DNA of 64,000 nt from JAGZHZ01 sp963929865 (lineage in GTDB: Bacteria > Bacillota > Clostridia > Lachnospirales > Lachnospiraceae), in the NCBI GenBank assembly GCA_963929865.1, contig CAWVKK010000047.1:16392-80391 (forward strand), given 5' to 3'. A model generated the notes under the pieces. That model saw nothing but the letters and a program-made list of their open reading frames with translations, was not told the DNA's origin and did no database searches. Within the stretch, counting starts at the first letter, position 1. Each line of letters opens with the position of its first letter. Shown here piece by piece: positions 26,901 to 34,018 of the stretch. Made by a program: the position numbers and the translations under genes.

Positions 26901-28647
26901 TCGGCTTCCACTCTTCTCCTTCTCTTTTTTCAAACATATTCCATTCTTTTAAGTTTCCTTTTTCTTCAATAGAGATACATCCCTTGACGCCAGTCTGAAA
27001 ATACAAATTTCCATTGTTTTCTCCTCTTTTTTCCTGCCATTCTATGCGGAATATTTCAGGCGCTGTATGGTCTACCGTCACAGATCCTTCCAGCAAAATT
27101 CTTTTTTGTTCTGTCTGAGAGGCAATCGGGTTGCCCGATAAGTCTGTCCCCTCTATCTCAAAGCAGTACGTATCTTCCTGCTGTATTTCTTCTGTCTCAA
27201 AGCTGCCGACTGCCTCTGCTGTCTGCTCATTCCAGTCCCATTTTACCGTTATCCTCCGCTCTTCTTTCGTTTTCTGACCGCTCATAAATAAGCTCATCCG
27301 CTCTGGTGCAAACCAGCTTTCTTTTATTTTTATGGTTCCTCTTATTTTTCCCGTGCAGGTGTACCAGTTTCCCTCCTCATCATTTCCGTCCGCCTCTATC
27401 TCATAGCCCAGCAGGATAGGCGGCGTGCGGTCAATCACAATCTTTTGGACGGCCGTCCTGTCCATTTTGTTTCCGGAATGGTCAAACACCGGCCCGATTT
27501 CTATGGAATAGATGCCCTCTTTTTCCAGAATAATCCGGTTCTGATACTGATCCTGCGCTGTTTTCTCCCAGCTTCCGCCTGCAAAGTCCGCTTCTTGCCC
27601 GTTGATAAAAATCGGCACATCCTGTTCTCTCCAGTATTTTTCCTGAATTTTTACCGTGATTTCGGCACGGTCGGAAAAAAAGAGGACGCCCTCTTTTTCC
27701 TGTGCCTCGCTAAAGGCAAACGGCAGGCACACCGGCGCATCTTGATCGACTACAATATCAGCCTGCGCTTCTCCTAAGAGCAGCGTCTCATTTCCCGCAT
27801 GATCGATCAGGCGGATCCCTGTGACGGCTCCCTCAAATGGGGCGGTATATCGGATCTGATATGCGTCATACCGTTTCCCTTCAATCTCCACCGGCTCTGC
27901 CTTGGCTGCCTCCACCCATACTTCTCCGCTCAGGATATGGATCTGTGCGATTCCAGACATCGAATCCCTTGCCATGCACGCAATATTGACTTCTTTTTGA
28001 AAATAGAGGGGGGCTGAGCGATATCCCCATTTTTCCCAAACCGCATTTTCTCCTTCCTGATAAGAGAGAAATACTTCCGGCTCTGGAGGCTTTCGGTCAA
28101 TTTTTATCTGCCATTCCTGCCTGCACTGGATCTCCTCTCCTGTCACTGCCGCAATCTGCATCCTGCCTTCCATTTCTTCCGTCTCCAGTACCATCTGATA
28201 TTCCCAGCAGTTTTCTTCTTCCCTGTATGGTTCCTGGCATTCTTCTTTTCTCTCCGTCTCCCCTTCTTTCCACCATGCGCAGATTTTGTCCGGCTTTTTC
28301 CCTCTTACCCGGACGAAAATCATATAAGCTTCGCTTCCCCGAAACCATTCTCCGCTTGGCGCTGAGGCGGTAATCTCCATCGTCTGTTCTGCCTCCTGTG
28401 CCTTCGCCTGCGCCGCCTGTTCTCCGCTCAGAAATCCTCCCGCCGCCATCAAAGTGATAAGCAGGATTCCCGCCTTTTTTTTCTTTCTCATTTTCTTTCG
28501 CTCATTTTTTAGCGTTCGAACCGTCGTCCACAGCTTTCCTCTTATCAGCAAAAAAACGGCTGCCAAAAAACATGCGGTAAAAGAAACGCTTCCTATCCTT
28601 TTTAACTGCTCGTACCATTGTATGATCTCTTGTGCGGTCTCTCCCAT
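23917..28647 (-). CDS. Giant membrane-anchored Ig-like repeat protein of the type VII locus
   Basis: 1576 residues. Hydrophobic segments lie at about 20-36 and 58-75, and a final transmembrane helix at about 1548-1566 precedes a basic tail (KWRKRKK). The ~1470 residues between form about ten Ig-like beta modules of 90-160 residues. Each begins with a junction such as IDRTPP, VDHTAPEI, IDQTAPV, LDSQAPV or IDKTVPEI, and each ends near a DLSGN or DLAGN motif, as in bacterial Ig-like domains of surface proteins. AAGGAG 7 bases before the ATG supports the long start, so the first segment is real. It lies 21 bases after the kinase gene and closes the locus. The function is unknown; its size and topology suggest an envelope-spanning element. 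Some modules may be catalytically silent sensors. Confidence 0.85.
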   Translation of the reverse strand: MGETAQEIIQWYEQLKRIGSVSFTACFLAAVFLLIRGKLWTTVRTLKNERKKMRKKKKAGILLITLMAAGGFLSGEQAAQAKAQEAEQTMEITASAPSGEWFRGSEAYMIFVRVRGKKPDKICAWWKEGETERKEECQEPYREEENCWEYQMVLETEEMEGRMQIAAVTGEEIQCRQEWQIKIDRKPPEPEVFLSYQEGENAVWEKWGYRSAPLYFQKEVNIACMARDSMSGIAQIHILSGEVWVEAAKAEPVEIEGKRYDAYQIRYTAPFEGAVTGIRLIDHAGNETLLLGEAQADIVVDQDAPVCLPFAFSEAQEKEGVLFFSDRAEITVKIQEKYWREQDVPIFINGQEADFAGGSWEKTAQDQYQNRIILEKEGIYSIEIGPVFDHSGNKMDRTAVQKIVIDRTPPILLGYEIEADGNDEEGNWYTCTGKIRGTIKIKESWFAPERMSLFMSGQKTKEERRITVKWDWNEQTAEAVGSFETEEIQQEDTYCFEIEGTDLSGNPIASQTEQKRILLEGSVTVDHTAPEIFRIEWQEKRGENNGNLYFQTGVKGCISIEEKGNLKEWNMFEKREGEEWKPIAAVWREEEKIIEFEAEPKEGSTRLMIAARDLAGNSLSVGGTIRDFQETEEGIVSKNLVIDRTPPSVEIFFYTDQGKPIAIEQWQRDNKISKGQLTIKIRIQEENFDPSQWNFQMYACDKKGETQTSQEKSVIRANEACRTWTARQREKEGWEKGNWYETQWTLKDEANYTVTIQMKDFSDNSAVFKNEGEQKSRESYQVSFTIDQTAPVFLSEETQYKKEDQTVLERYAYRDYPYFSDQKIHIFLKARDGISGVKTVRFQLAHADNQIWTEAQQIEKGIDEMRCMIEVPVGFSGEIWVQAVDGEGVIGEKEKLDAVLIQTTQQAAKSSILEITQEKDASREKDGIRYYPGDVSVLIHAQDKVSGIKRLQCLVNGKVWSSETYTQKEERVFEANKRLELTQELFGEESITVEVEMETNSGYRTAQIRRYLLDSQAPVINIVYERGEGKGSFDRTPRTAQITVSDKNLDDETLLLEIDSAQGKPVRQSEWEIKEQDGKRTAVCTALFEKEDTYRMTVSAEDLSGNQAKTEEEAFTLDCTKPEIAVKKELKKGKTDSFYRGGGEITIFIEEKNFDPQGIFLELSGTSEDGKTWQEEWKETWERVEGGYQSSKSVEKEGRYLLYLQCEDLAGNRSREYGPDDFMIDKTVPEITIEEIEEYSANKGKVEPVIYLEDPYLDLDSLEISCTGEKWGEKKLTYTISDEHKRKKVSVCDFPHEKEQDDLYTVQIRIRDLAGNLAGKKICFSVNRFGSVYTFDTETKQFLEGYYQKEAKTLKILETNVDSLEENEIFCSRDGETKQMKKGTDYQVGIRGEKGSWKQYIYEISPENFAQEGVYQLTLMSKDQAGNYSDNGKNGEEIMFVIDHSSPTAVISGIEENGRYKEKKRSVWIDAADNIGIKEIAVFLDGALWKKWDQESWKEKAQVWVKEKDTRQNFCVKLKDLAGNESVYTIRNVLICEDSWIQFWNSFPKWTGGALILGGALTVITAAQKWRKRKKT

Positions 28648-28668
28648 CGTTTCTCTCCTTTTATCGTC

Positions 28669-30348
28669 TTACTCTTTTGTCACATTGTCCGATAGCTTCT
28701 GTCTTGCCTGTTCGATTTCTCTCTCTATCATCCGTACCATCTCCTGATTTTCAAAGCCGGCATTTTCTTTTGCCGAAAAAAGCGCTTTCTCTGCCTGTTC
28801 CAGAACGCCTGTGATTTCTTCTGTCTCGATCCCGTCCCTTTTCATTTCTTCACTGTACTGCAAAATCTGCATGACCATTTCCTGGCATACCTTCAATTTC
28901 ATAATTTCATTTTCTCCGTATTTTTTCTGCATTTGATACAGCTCTTCTAAATCTCTGAGATAGGCGGCATGTGAAATTTTGAAATCCCCTGTCTTCTCTC
29001 TTTTTCCCATATCCTTCCAATAACGACTGATTCTCTCGCAAACTGCCGCTCTTGTTTTTTCCGACTGTGTCAAAAACTGCGCCTGCCTGGCAATTTCAAA
29101 CCATTTCAGACTTCTCTCTTTATTTCCTGTCTCTTCATAAAAGAAAAAATAGGCGATTCCTATCTCATAAGCCAGTTTTTCATAGCCCGCCTGGTTTGCT
29201 TTTATCTTCATCTCATAGGTCTCTTCTTTTCCCTGTGTCTCGTTTAAGATTTCGCGCAAGCTGATATCCTCTTCCCTTGAGAAATTGTCATCTTCCAAAA
29301 ATGCTTCCAAAAGCTTTAAATATCCTTCTTCCTCTGTGGGATTGACCGAAATCGCCTTCTTTAGCAGCTGTATTTTTCCCTCTCCCTCCTGGTTTGAGGC
29401 CATCTGCATACAGAGCTGATAGCTTTCTTTTCTCATCTCCATAATCTGAATTCCGCAAAAGCAGCGCAGTCCAAGTGAAAGAAAAGACACCGCAAAAAAT
29501 CCCCCGCACAGGAACAGTTTTCTTTTTTGACTTTTCATTCTTTTGCTGTCAAGTTCTTGATAGTGTTCCAGGGCAAACCACACTTCTCTGCATGACTGAT
29601 ACCGTTTCCCCGGATCTTTTTGCAGACATTTTTCTATGATTTGTCCCAGCCCGTCTGAAACCTCCGGGCGTACCGCGCGCACCGGCAAAAATTCTGATCC
29701 GTGTCTCTTTTTTGGGGTTTCTCCCGTTATCATATCGTGGAGCGTTGCTCCCAGCCCGTAGATATCCGTTCTCTCATCGCTTTGCCCCGCCCCGAACTGT
29801 TCGGGGGCAGCATACCCTTTTGTCCCAAGACATACCGTGTCCTGCGTGTCTTCCTCGCAGAATTCTCTTGAAATTCCAAAGTCTATCAGCATCAGATCCC
29901 CGTTCGGTCTGAGCATAATATTGGAGGGCTTCATATCGCGGTAGATCACAGCCGGAACTCTGTTGTGAAGGTAAGACAGCACCTGGCACAGCTGTTTTGC
30001 CCATTCGATCACGTATTCTTCTTTCTGCGCTCCCTCCTCCTCCAGCACTTTTCCCAGCGTTCTTCCCTCAATATAATCCATCACAATAAAAATTGCTTCC
30101 TCTTCCTCGATGACATCGCAGATTTTCGGGATCATCGGATGATTGAGGCAGCGCAGCAATTCCATCTCCCGCACGATTCCCTGCCTCATCAGCGCAAAGT
30201 TATACGGTCTGTCTTTTCGGATCTCTTTTACTGCCCACTGTCTGTTTGCTTTTTCATTCATGGCAAGGTAGACCGTACTCATGCCGCCGGCGCCAATCTG
30301 ATTGAGAATCTTATATTTTCCGTCTAATATACTTCCTATGGCAATCAT
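28669..30348 (-). CDS. Membrane Ser/Thr protein kinase (Hanks type)
   Basis: An STK-family kinase of 559 residues. The kinase domain covers about 12-265: glycine loop IGAGGMSTVY, lysine in AVKEI, catalytic loop IYRDMKPSN (Tyr replaces the usual His of HRD), DFGIS, and activation segment GTKGYAAPEQFG. A transmembrane segment follows (about 275-298), then about 260 helical residues outside, probably TPR-like; there are no PASTA repeats. The ATG at 30348 is preferred because GGGAGG lies 6 bases upstream. It sits between the lipase gene and the giant Ig-like protein. FHA domains encoded in the same cluster are natural readers of phosphothreonine, so it may regulate the secretion system. Confidence 0.9.
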   Translation of the reverse strand: MIAIGSILDGKYKILNQIGAGGMSTVYLAMNEKANRQWAVKEIRKDRPYNFALMRQGIVREMELLRCLNHPMIPKICDVIEEEEAIFIVMDYIEGRTLGKVLEEEGAQKEEYVIEWAKQLCQVLSYLHNRVPAVIYRDMKPSNIMLRPNGDLMLIDFGISREFCEEDTQDTVCLGTKGYAAPEQFGAGQSDERTDIYGLGATLHDMITGETPKKRHGSEFLPVRAVRPEVSDGLGQIIEKCLQKDPGKRYQSCREVWFALEHYQELDSKRMKSQKRKLFLCGGFFAVSFLSLGLRCFCGIQIMEMRKESYQLCMQMASNQEGEGKIQLLKKAISVNPTEEEGYLKLLEAFLEDDNFSREEDISLREILNETQGKEETYEMKIKANQAGYEKLAYEIGIAYFFFYEETGNKERSLKWFEIARQAQFLTQSEKTRAAVCERISRYWKDMGKREKTGDFKISHAAYLRDLEELYQMQKKYGENEIMKLKVCQEMVMQILQYSEEMKRDGIETEEITGVLEQAEKALFSAKENAGFENQEMVRMIEREIEQARQKLSDNVTKE

Positions 30349-30444
30349 GTTCTGCCTCCCTGCCTTGCTTTTGCTTTCTTTTCCAGTCATCCGTCTCCGT
30401 CTTTTTCGGAGAGAAAGCCTTTGCCTCATCCGCCGCGTATTGTC

Positions 30445-31932
30445 TTATCCTTGCACAAGCCCGGTCAGCCGCTTTCTTTTTTCTTTTAAGTTTTCATTTT
30501 CCTGTCTGATTTTCTGCCCGTATGCCTGATCGATGGAAAAGACCTCCTGAAAAATTTTTTCAATCTCTTCTGTGCCAGCGTCGTTTAAATCAATCAGCTT
30601 TCGGTAATATTCTTCCACATGGTTGACATACACGCTTAAGTTCAGTCCAACGCTTTGCTGCTCCAGCCGATACCAGCAGTCCCATCTGCTGATTTTCCAG
30701 AAGGGTTCTCTCTCCACTTCTCTTGCGGCCTTAAGCATCCTCTCTTTTGTCTCCTGCGAGAAATCGCGGATCACAATCTGGTTTTCAATCTCTCTTGTCA
30801 TGTTAAAGACAGCTGCAAATACATGTTTGTTTTCCGCATACCCTGCCGCAAAGGGGAGGAGTATCTTTGCCGTATCCGAAATTCCTGCAAACTCTCCCAA
30901 TATATTCATCAAAGACGTGAGCTGTCTGTCATATTCTCTTATGTCATCTGCCTTCTTGCTTTTTAAAAAAGCGCGCAGATAAATGAGCAGATCCCTCCCC
31001 GCGTCCAGCCCGATTGTTTTTAAAATATCATTTCGGTATTCCCCTTTTCCGACTATTCTCTGCATGATATCTCCCAGAAAACTGAGCATTTGAATCCGCT
31101 CTCCCTTTGGAACTTTTTCCATAAAATAGACCGTAAAATCTTGGATCATATCCATGGCGGGCTCCCTTGCTCCCTCCTGAGCCAATTCATATAAAATTTT
31201 CCCATTTTCATGCAGAAACAGGGCGTCCGGACAGTGATAGCCGCCGAATCCGAGCTCATCTTCTGCAATTCCGCCGTCATTTTTCAAAAAAATAGTTGTC
31301 CCTGCAATCGGATATAAAAGGCAGCTTACAAAATCTCTGTAATTGGCGTACAGTGTGATGTTTTCTTTTCGTTCCTGAATTTGTCTCTCATATTTTCTGC
31401 AGAACTCTTTGGAAAAGCCTTCCCCGTCAAAGGCAATGCATATCGGTTCTTTCTCACTGCGCACCGCGATGTACATTGCCTTATTGCCGCCTTTTGAATG
31501 TCCGCTGACAGTCACGTTTTCATAGGGCAAAGCCTCAAACCATTCCAGCGCATCCAGCTGCTGCCTGCTGTCCTCCTGCGCTCCGGCAACCACGTCGTCC
31601 CTCCATTCGTTATAGCCGGTGCCTGCAAACACAACAATCGCTTCTTTCTCTTCTTCACAGTAAAAGCAAAGCGCCTTTGCCCCGGTTTTCCTGTCATTTT
31701 GCCTGTGCGCGATGCGCAGGCTGCAAAGCTGCTCATCTTCCTTTGCCAGGGCAATCAGGTTGTCCCACTCTTCTTTTGTCGTCCCAGGTCCCGGTATGCC
31801 TTCCTGTTTCCGGTAGGCGTCCGTATCTATAAAGTCAAGCAGCTCTCCCACTGAAAATGCTTCCGCCCCGTCCGAGGTAAAAACAGGATCATAGATCAGA
31901 TTGTTCAGCATTAAAATTTGTACCTCTGTCAT
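30445..31932 (-). CDS. Putative type VII secreted lipase/hydrolase with C-terminal helical targeting region
   Basis: A 495-residue alpha/beta-hydrolase-like protein of the DUF2974/Mbeg1 kind. The nucleophile elbow is GHSKGG (Ser near residue 144), preceded by VVFAGTGYNEW and followed by FDGEGF and GFGGYHCPD (His near 230). From about 300 on it is helical, and the last 65 residues (YRKLIDLNDAGTEEIEKIF, then VFSIDQAYGQ) resemble an LXG/WXG-like helical hairpin. No signal peptide is present. The layout (lipase first, helical domain last) and the adjoining lipoprotein and small helical genes resemble the reverse-arranged type VII lipase TslA of Staphylococcus aureus. That comparison is inference. 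The ATG at 31911 is an alternative start. Confidence 0.7.
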   Translation of the reverse strand: MTEVQILMLNNLIYDPVFTSDGAEAFSVGELLDFIDTDAYRKQEGIPGPGTTKEEWDNLIALAKEDEQLCSLRIAHRQNDRKTGAKALCFYCEEEKEAIVVFAGTGYNEWRDDVVAGAQEDSRQQLDALEWFEALPYENVTVSGHSKGGNKAMYIAVRSEKEPICIAFDGEGFSKEFCRKYERQIQERKENITLYANYRDFVSCLLYPIAGTTIFLKNDGGIAEDELGFGGYHCPDALFLHENGKILYELAQEGAREPAMDMIQDFTVYFMEKVPKGERIQMLSFLGDIMQRIVGKGEYRNDILKTIGLDAGRDLLIYLRAFLKSKKADDIREYDRQLTSLMNILGEFAGISDTAKILLPFAAGYAENKHVFAAVFNMTREIENQIVIRDFSQETKERMLKAAREVEREPFWKISRWDCWYRLEQQSVGLNLSVYVNHVEEYYRKLIDLNDAGTEEIEKIFQEVFSIDQAYGQKIRQENENLKEKRKRLTGLVQG

Positions 31933-31989
31933 ACTTCTCTTGTCTTTGTCCTTTCTCTGGGAATCCTATATCTTTGTACACGGTCCGCG

Positions 31990-32700
31990 CTAAGGCAAAT
32001 CATACCTGATTTCCCAGCCGGCGCTGCATACCTCTCTGTCCAGATAGCAGCCCTTTTTTACGATGATATCCGCAGTATCCCTCTCAATCGTCTGAAAAAC
32101 CTCTTCCCTCGTCAGAAAGACTACAATCAGACTTTCCATATTTTCTTCTGCCCAAAGCGTTTCAAACTGTTTTGCCTTTTGCGGGAAATCCTCTTCTTCT
32201 CTGACAAACATCCAGCTGATCGCCCGAATTCTTTCTCCTTTTTCCTGCAGCCTTTCCAGGCTGTTCTCGGCATCCTGCGAAAATTCACATTCCTGCGTAA
32301 AGGAAAAGACCTTCACTTTTGAAAAAACCATCTGTGCCGTCTCTTTCATCTTCGTCTCATATTCATCCCGGATGCAAAGCCCCAGATAGCTGTCCGTAAA
32401 AACAATCTCCCCGCTTTTTTCATACCGTCTGACCCAGCATGTCTCTTCTCTTTTCTGTGCCGGTATCCGCAGGTTCATCTGGTCGTACGGCTGATTCCAG
32501 AATTTCCAGATGACCCCTGTCACCTCATATTCGATATCTCCATATTTCTTTCTAAAATACTGCTCCATTTCATTTTGTCTTTGCTGAAATTCCTCTTTTT
32601 GTATCACGCGGTCGACGCCGTCTGTCTTTTGCTGCGCGCATCCTCCAAGTCCGAGAATCATTCCTGCCGCCACCGCAGCCATTTTCCTTCTTTTTTTCAT
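31990..32700 (-). CDS. Lipoprotein, candidate immunity protein of the lipase
   Basis: A 236-residue lipoprotein: MKKRRKMAAVAAGMILGLGGC with lipobox LGGC (Cys 21), then a soluble alpha/beta region with no family I can name. It lies between the small helical genes and the lipase gene, 58 bases before the latter. In type VII lipase loci a surface lipoprotein can protect the producer, so immunity is an inferred role. The alternative is a structural or accessory part of the secretion system. Confidence 0.65.
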   Translation of the reverse strand: MKKRRKMAAVAAGMILGLGGCAQQKTDGVDRVIQKEEFQQRQNEMEQYFRKKYGDIEYEVTGVIWKFWNQPYDQMNLRIPAQKREETCWVRRYEKSGEIVFTDSYLGLCIRDEYETKMKETAQMVFSKVKVFSFTQECEFSQDAENSLERLQEKGERIRAISWMFVREEEDFPQKAKQFETLWAEENMESLIVVFLTREEVFQTIERDTADIIVKKGCYLDREVCSAGWEIRYDLP

Positions 32701-32715
32701 GTCCTAACCTTCCGA

Positions 32716-33006
32716 TTAAGTTCCAAGCGCCTGATCGGTATCTGAAATGCTTTGTTTTTCTGCCCCCTCAAACCTTTCTTTTGCCATCTCCAGCCAGTCG
32801 GCGGTATCTCTTATCACCTGCTGCAGGATTTGTTCTGTCCCGCATAGAATTTCATACGTTTCATTTAACGCCGAACACGTCTCTCCTTCGCTCTCATTTA
32901 ACAGCTCTGTCGTCACAAATCTTCGGTCTTCCAGATACCCCGACAGATTTCTAAACGCCCTTGCATAATCGTCCAGGCTTCGATATTGTACATAAATCTG
33001 TGTCAT
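32716..33006 (-). CDS. Small helical protein, WXG100-superfamily-like partner
   Basis: 96 residues, predicted mostly as two helices. It lacks a WxG turn but carries DWLEMAKERFEGAEKQ near the C-terminus, like the small partner proteins found beside LXG effectors. Its ATG overlaps the stop of the preceding gene by 4 bases (33003-33006), which indicates coupled expression. It is probably a targeting partner or chaperone for the lipase. The family is not certain. Confidence 0.65.
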   Translation of the reverse strand: MTQIYVQYRSLDDYARAFRNLSGYLEDRRFVTTELLNESEGETCSALNETYEILCGTEQILQQVIRDTADWLEMAKERFEGAEKQSISDTDQALGT

Positions 33007-33296
33007 ATTGTTTTTCCGTATAAAAATTGATCAGCCCGGTCGATTTCTTCTACAAATTCCAGCGCATCCTGACCGATCCGGTCGGTAATATCTTTGATTT
33101 CCTGCTTCAGCGCCGCAATTTCTTCTATCCTGCCAGACAGCGCTTTGCAGATTTCCTCATCCTGGATCGCCTGTCCGCACACCTCCTGCAAAAGCCGCTC
33201 ATAGACTTCCATATAGAAGAACAGAAAGTTCCCGTAATTTCGAATCCGGTTCGAAGCGAGGCGAAAATTTTCATCCGTGACAATGACGTCTCTCAT
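33003..33296 (-). CDS. Small helical protein, type VII partner
   Basis: 97 residues starting MRDVIVTDENF, nearly all helix with a break near IQDEE (residue 45). The C-terminal helix carries EEIDRADQFL. There is no WxG motif, but size, helical content and position match WXG100-like or Lap-type partner proteins. It overlaps the next small gene by 4 bases and lies 14 bases after the coiled-coil gene. Confidence 0.65.
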   Translation of the reverse strand: MRDVIVTDENFRLASNRIRNYGNFLFFYMEVYERLLQEVCGQAIQDEEICKALSGRIEEIAALKQEIKDITDRIGQDALEFVEEIDRADQFLYGKTI

Positions 33297-33310
33297 TCTA
33301 TCTCTCCTTT

Positions 33311-33724
33311 TCAGCTCAGCAATCTTTCCAGCGCCAGGATTTCCTCTTCCAGCCGATCGATTTTCTCCTCTCTAAAGCGGATCTCTTCCGACAGCTTTGC
33401 CTTTTCCTTCTCGATCTCTTTTCCAAACGACTCTACGTCTTCCGCGGCGGTCTCATAGTCTTGACCGTACAGCTCTTCTCTTAGGCAGCTGGAAAAGGTC
33501 TGCGCAAAGCAGGGAGGATGGGTGCACTCCGCAATCATCCCCGCCCGCGCTCTCCTTGCGGCAATCAGCTGCTGAAACTCTTCCTTCTTTTTTTCAAAGC
33601 ATCCCTGTGCTTCTTCCATATCCCGATACTGCAAAAGGAGCTGTGAATTTTCGTTTTTGAGGCTGTCTTTTTGCGCTTTCAGCTGCAGAATCCTTTGGCG
33701 TACTCCGTCTTTTCCCTCTATCAT
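33311..33724 (-). CDS. Coiled-coil protein of the type VII locus (YwqH-like)
   Basis: 137 residues, almost entirely coiled coil (residues 5-70 and 85-135), rich in Glu, Lys, Gln and Arg. It has two Cys around THPPC in the central break. The shape resembles DUF5082/YwqH-type proteins that accompany LXG effectors. Its start overlaps the WXG100 gene stop by 4 bases (33721-33724). No enzymatic motif is visible. Confidence 0.6.
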   Translation of the reverse strand: MIEGKDGVRQRILQLKAQKDSLKNENSQLLLQYRDMEEAQGCFEKKKEEFQQLIAARRARAGMIAECTHPPCFAQTFSSCLREELYGQDYETAAEDVESFGKEIEKEKAKLSEEIRFREEKIDRLEEEILALERLLS

Positions 33725-34014
33725 CCGATAAACTGCCCCGCAATTTCTAAGTCTGTCTGTTCCAGTGTATCTGCTGTCCGGATCAGAACCTTTTCGATTT
33801 CCCGGATTAGTTCCTCCGCTTTTTTAAATCCAGGCTTAAGCTGCTCGTATCGGACCGCATAGGAATCGCTTGCCGCTCCCTCCCATTCTTCCTGGAGGCG
33901 AAGCAGAAGCTGCTCCATATTTTCAATCACGCTCTGCAGTTCATCCGCCTGTACGCCATATTCTCTTGCTCTCTCTCTCAATTTTTCCGGTGTGATTCTA
34001 ATCTGTCCGTTCAT
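33721..34014 (-). CDS. WXG100-family secreted protein (EsxA-like)
   Basis: 97 residues forming a helix-turn-helix hairpin. It is the only canonical member here: the W-x-G turn is in QEEWEGAASDSY (near residue 44), the hallmark of ESAT-6/EsxA proteins exported as dimers by type VII systems. It is encoded directly after essC (4 bases apart) and overlaps the coiled-coil gene. Export by the EssC-like ATPase is inferred from context. Confidence 0.88.
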   Translation of the reverse strand: MNGQIRITPEKLRERAREYGVQADELQSVIENMEQLLLRLQEEWEGAASDSYAVRYEQLKPGFKKAEELIREIEKVLIRTADTLEQTDLEIAGQFIG

Positions 34015-34018
34015 GTTT

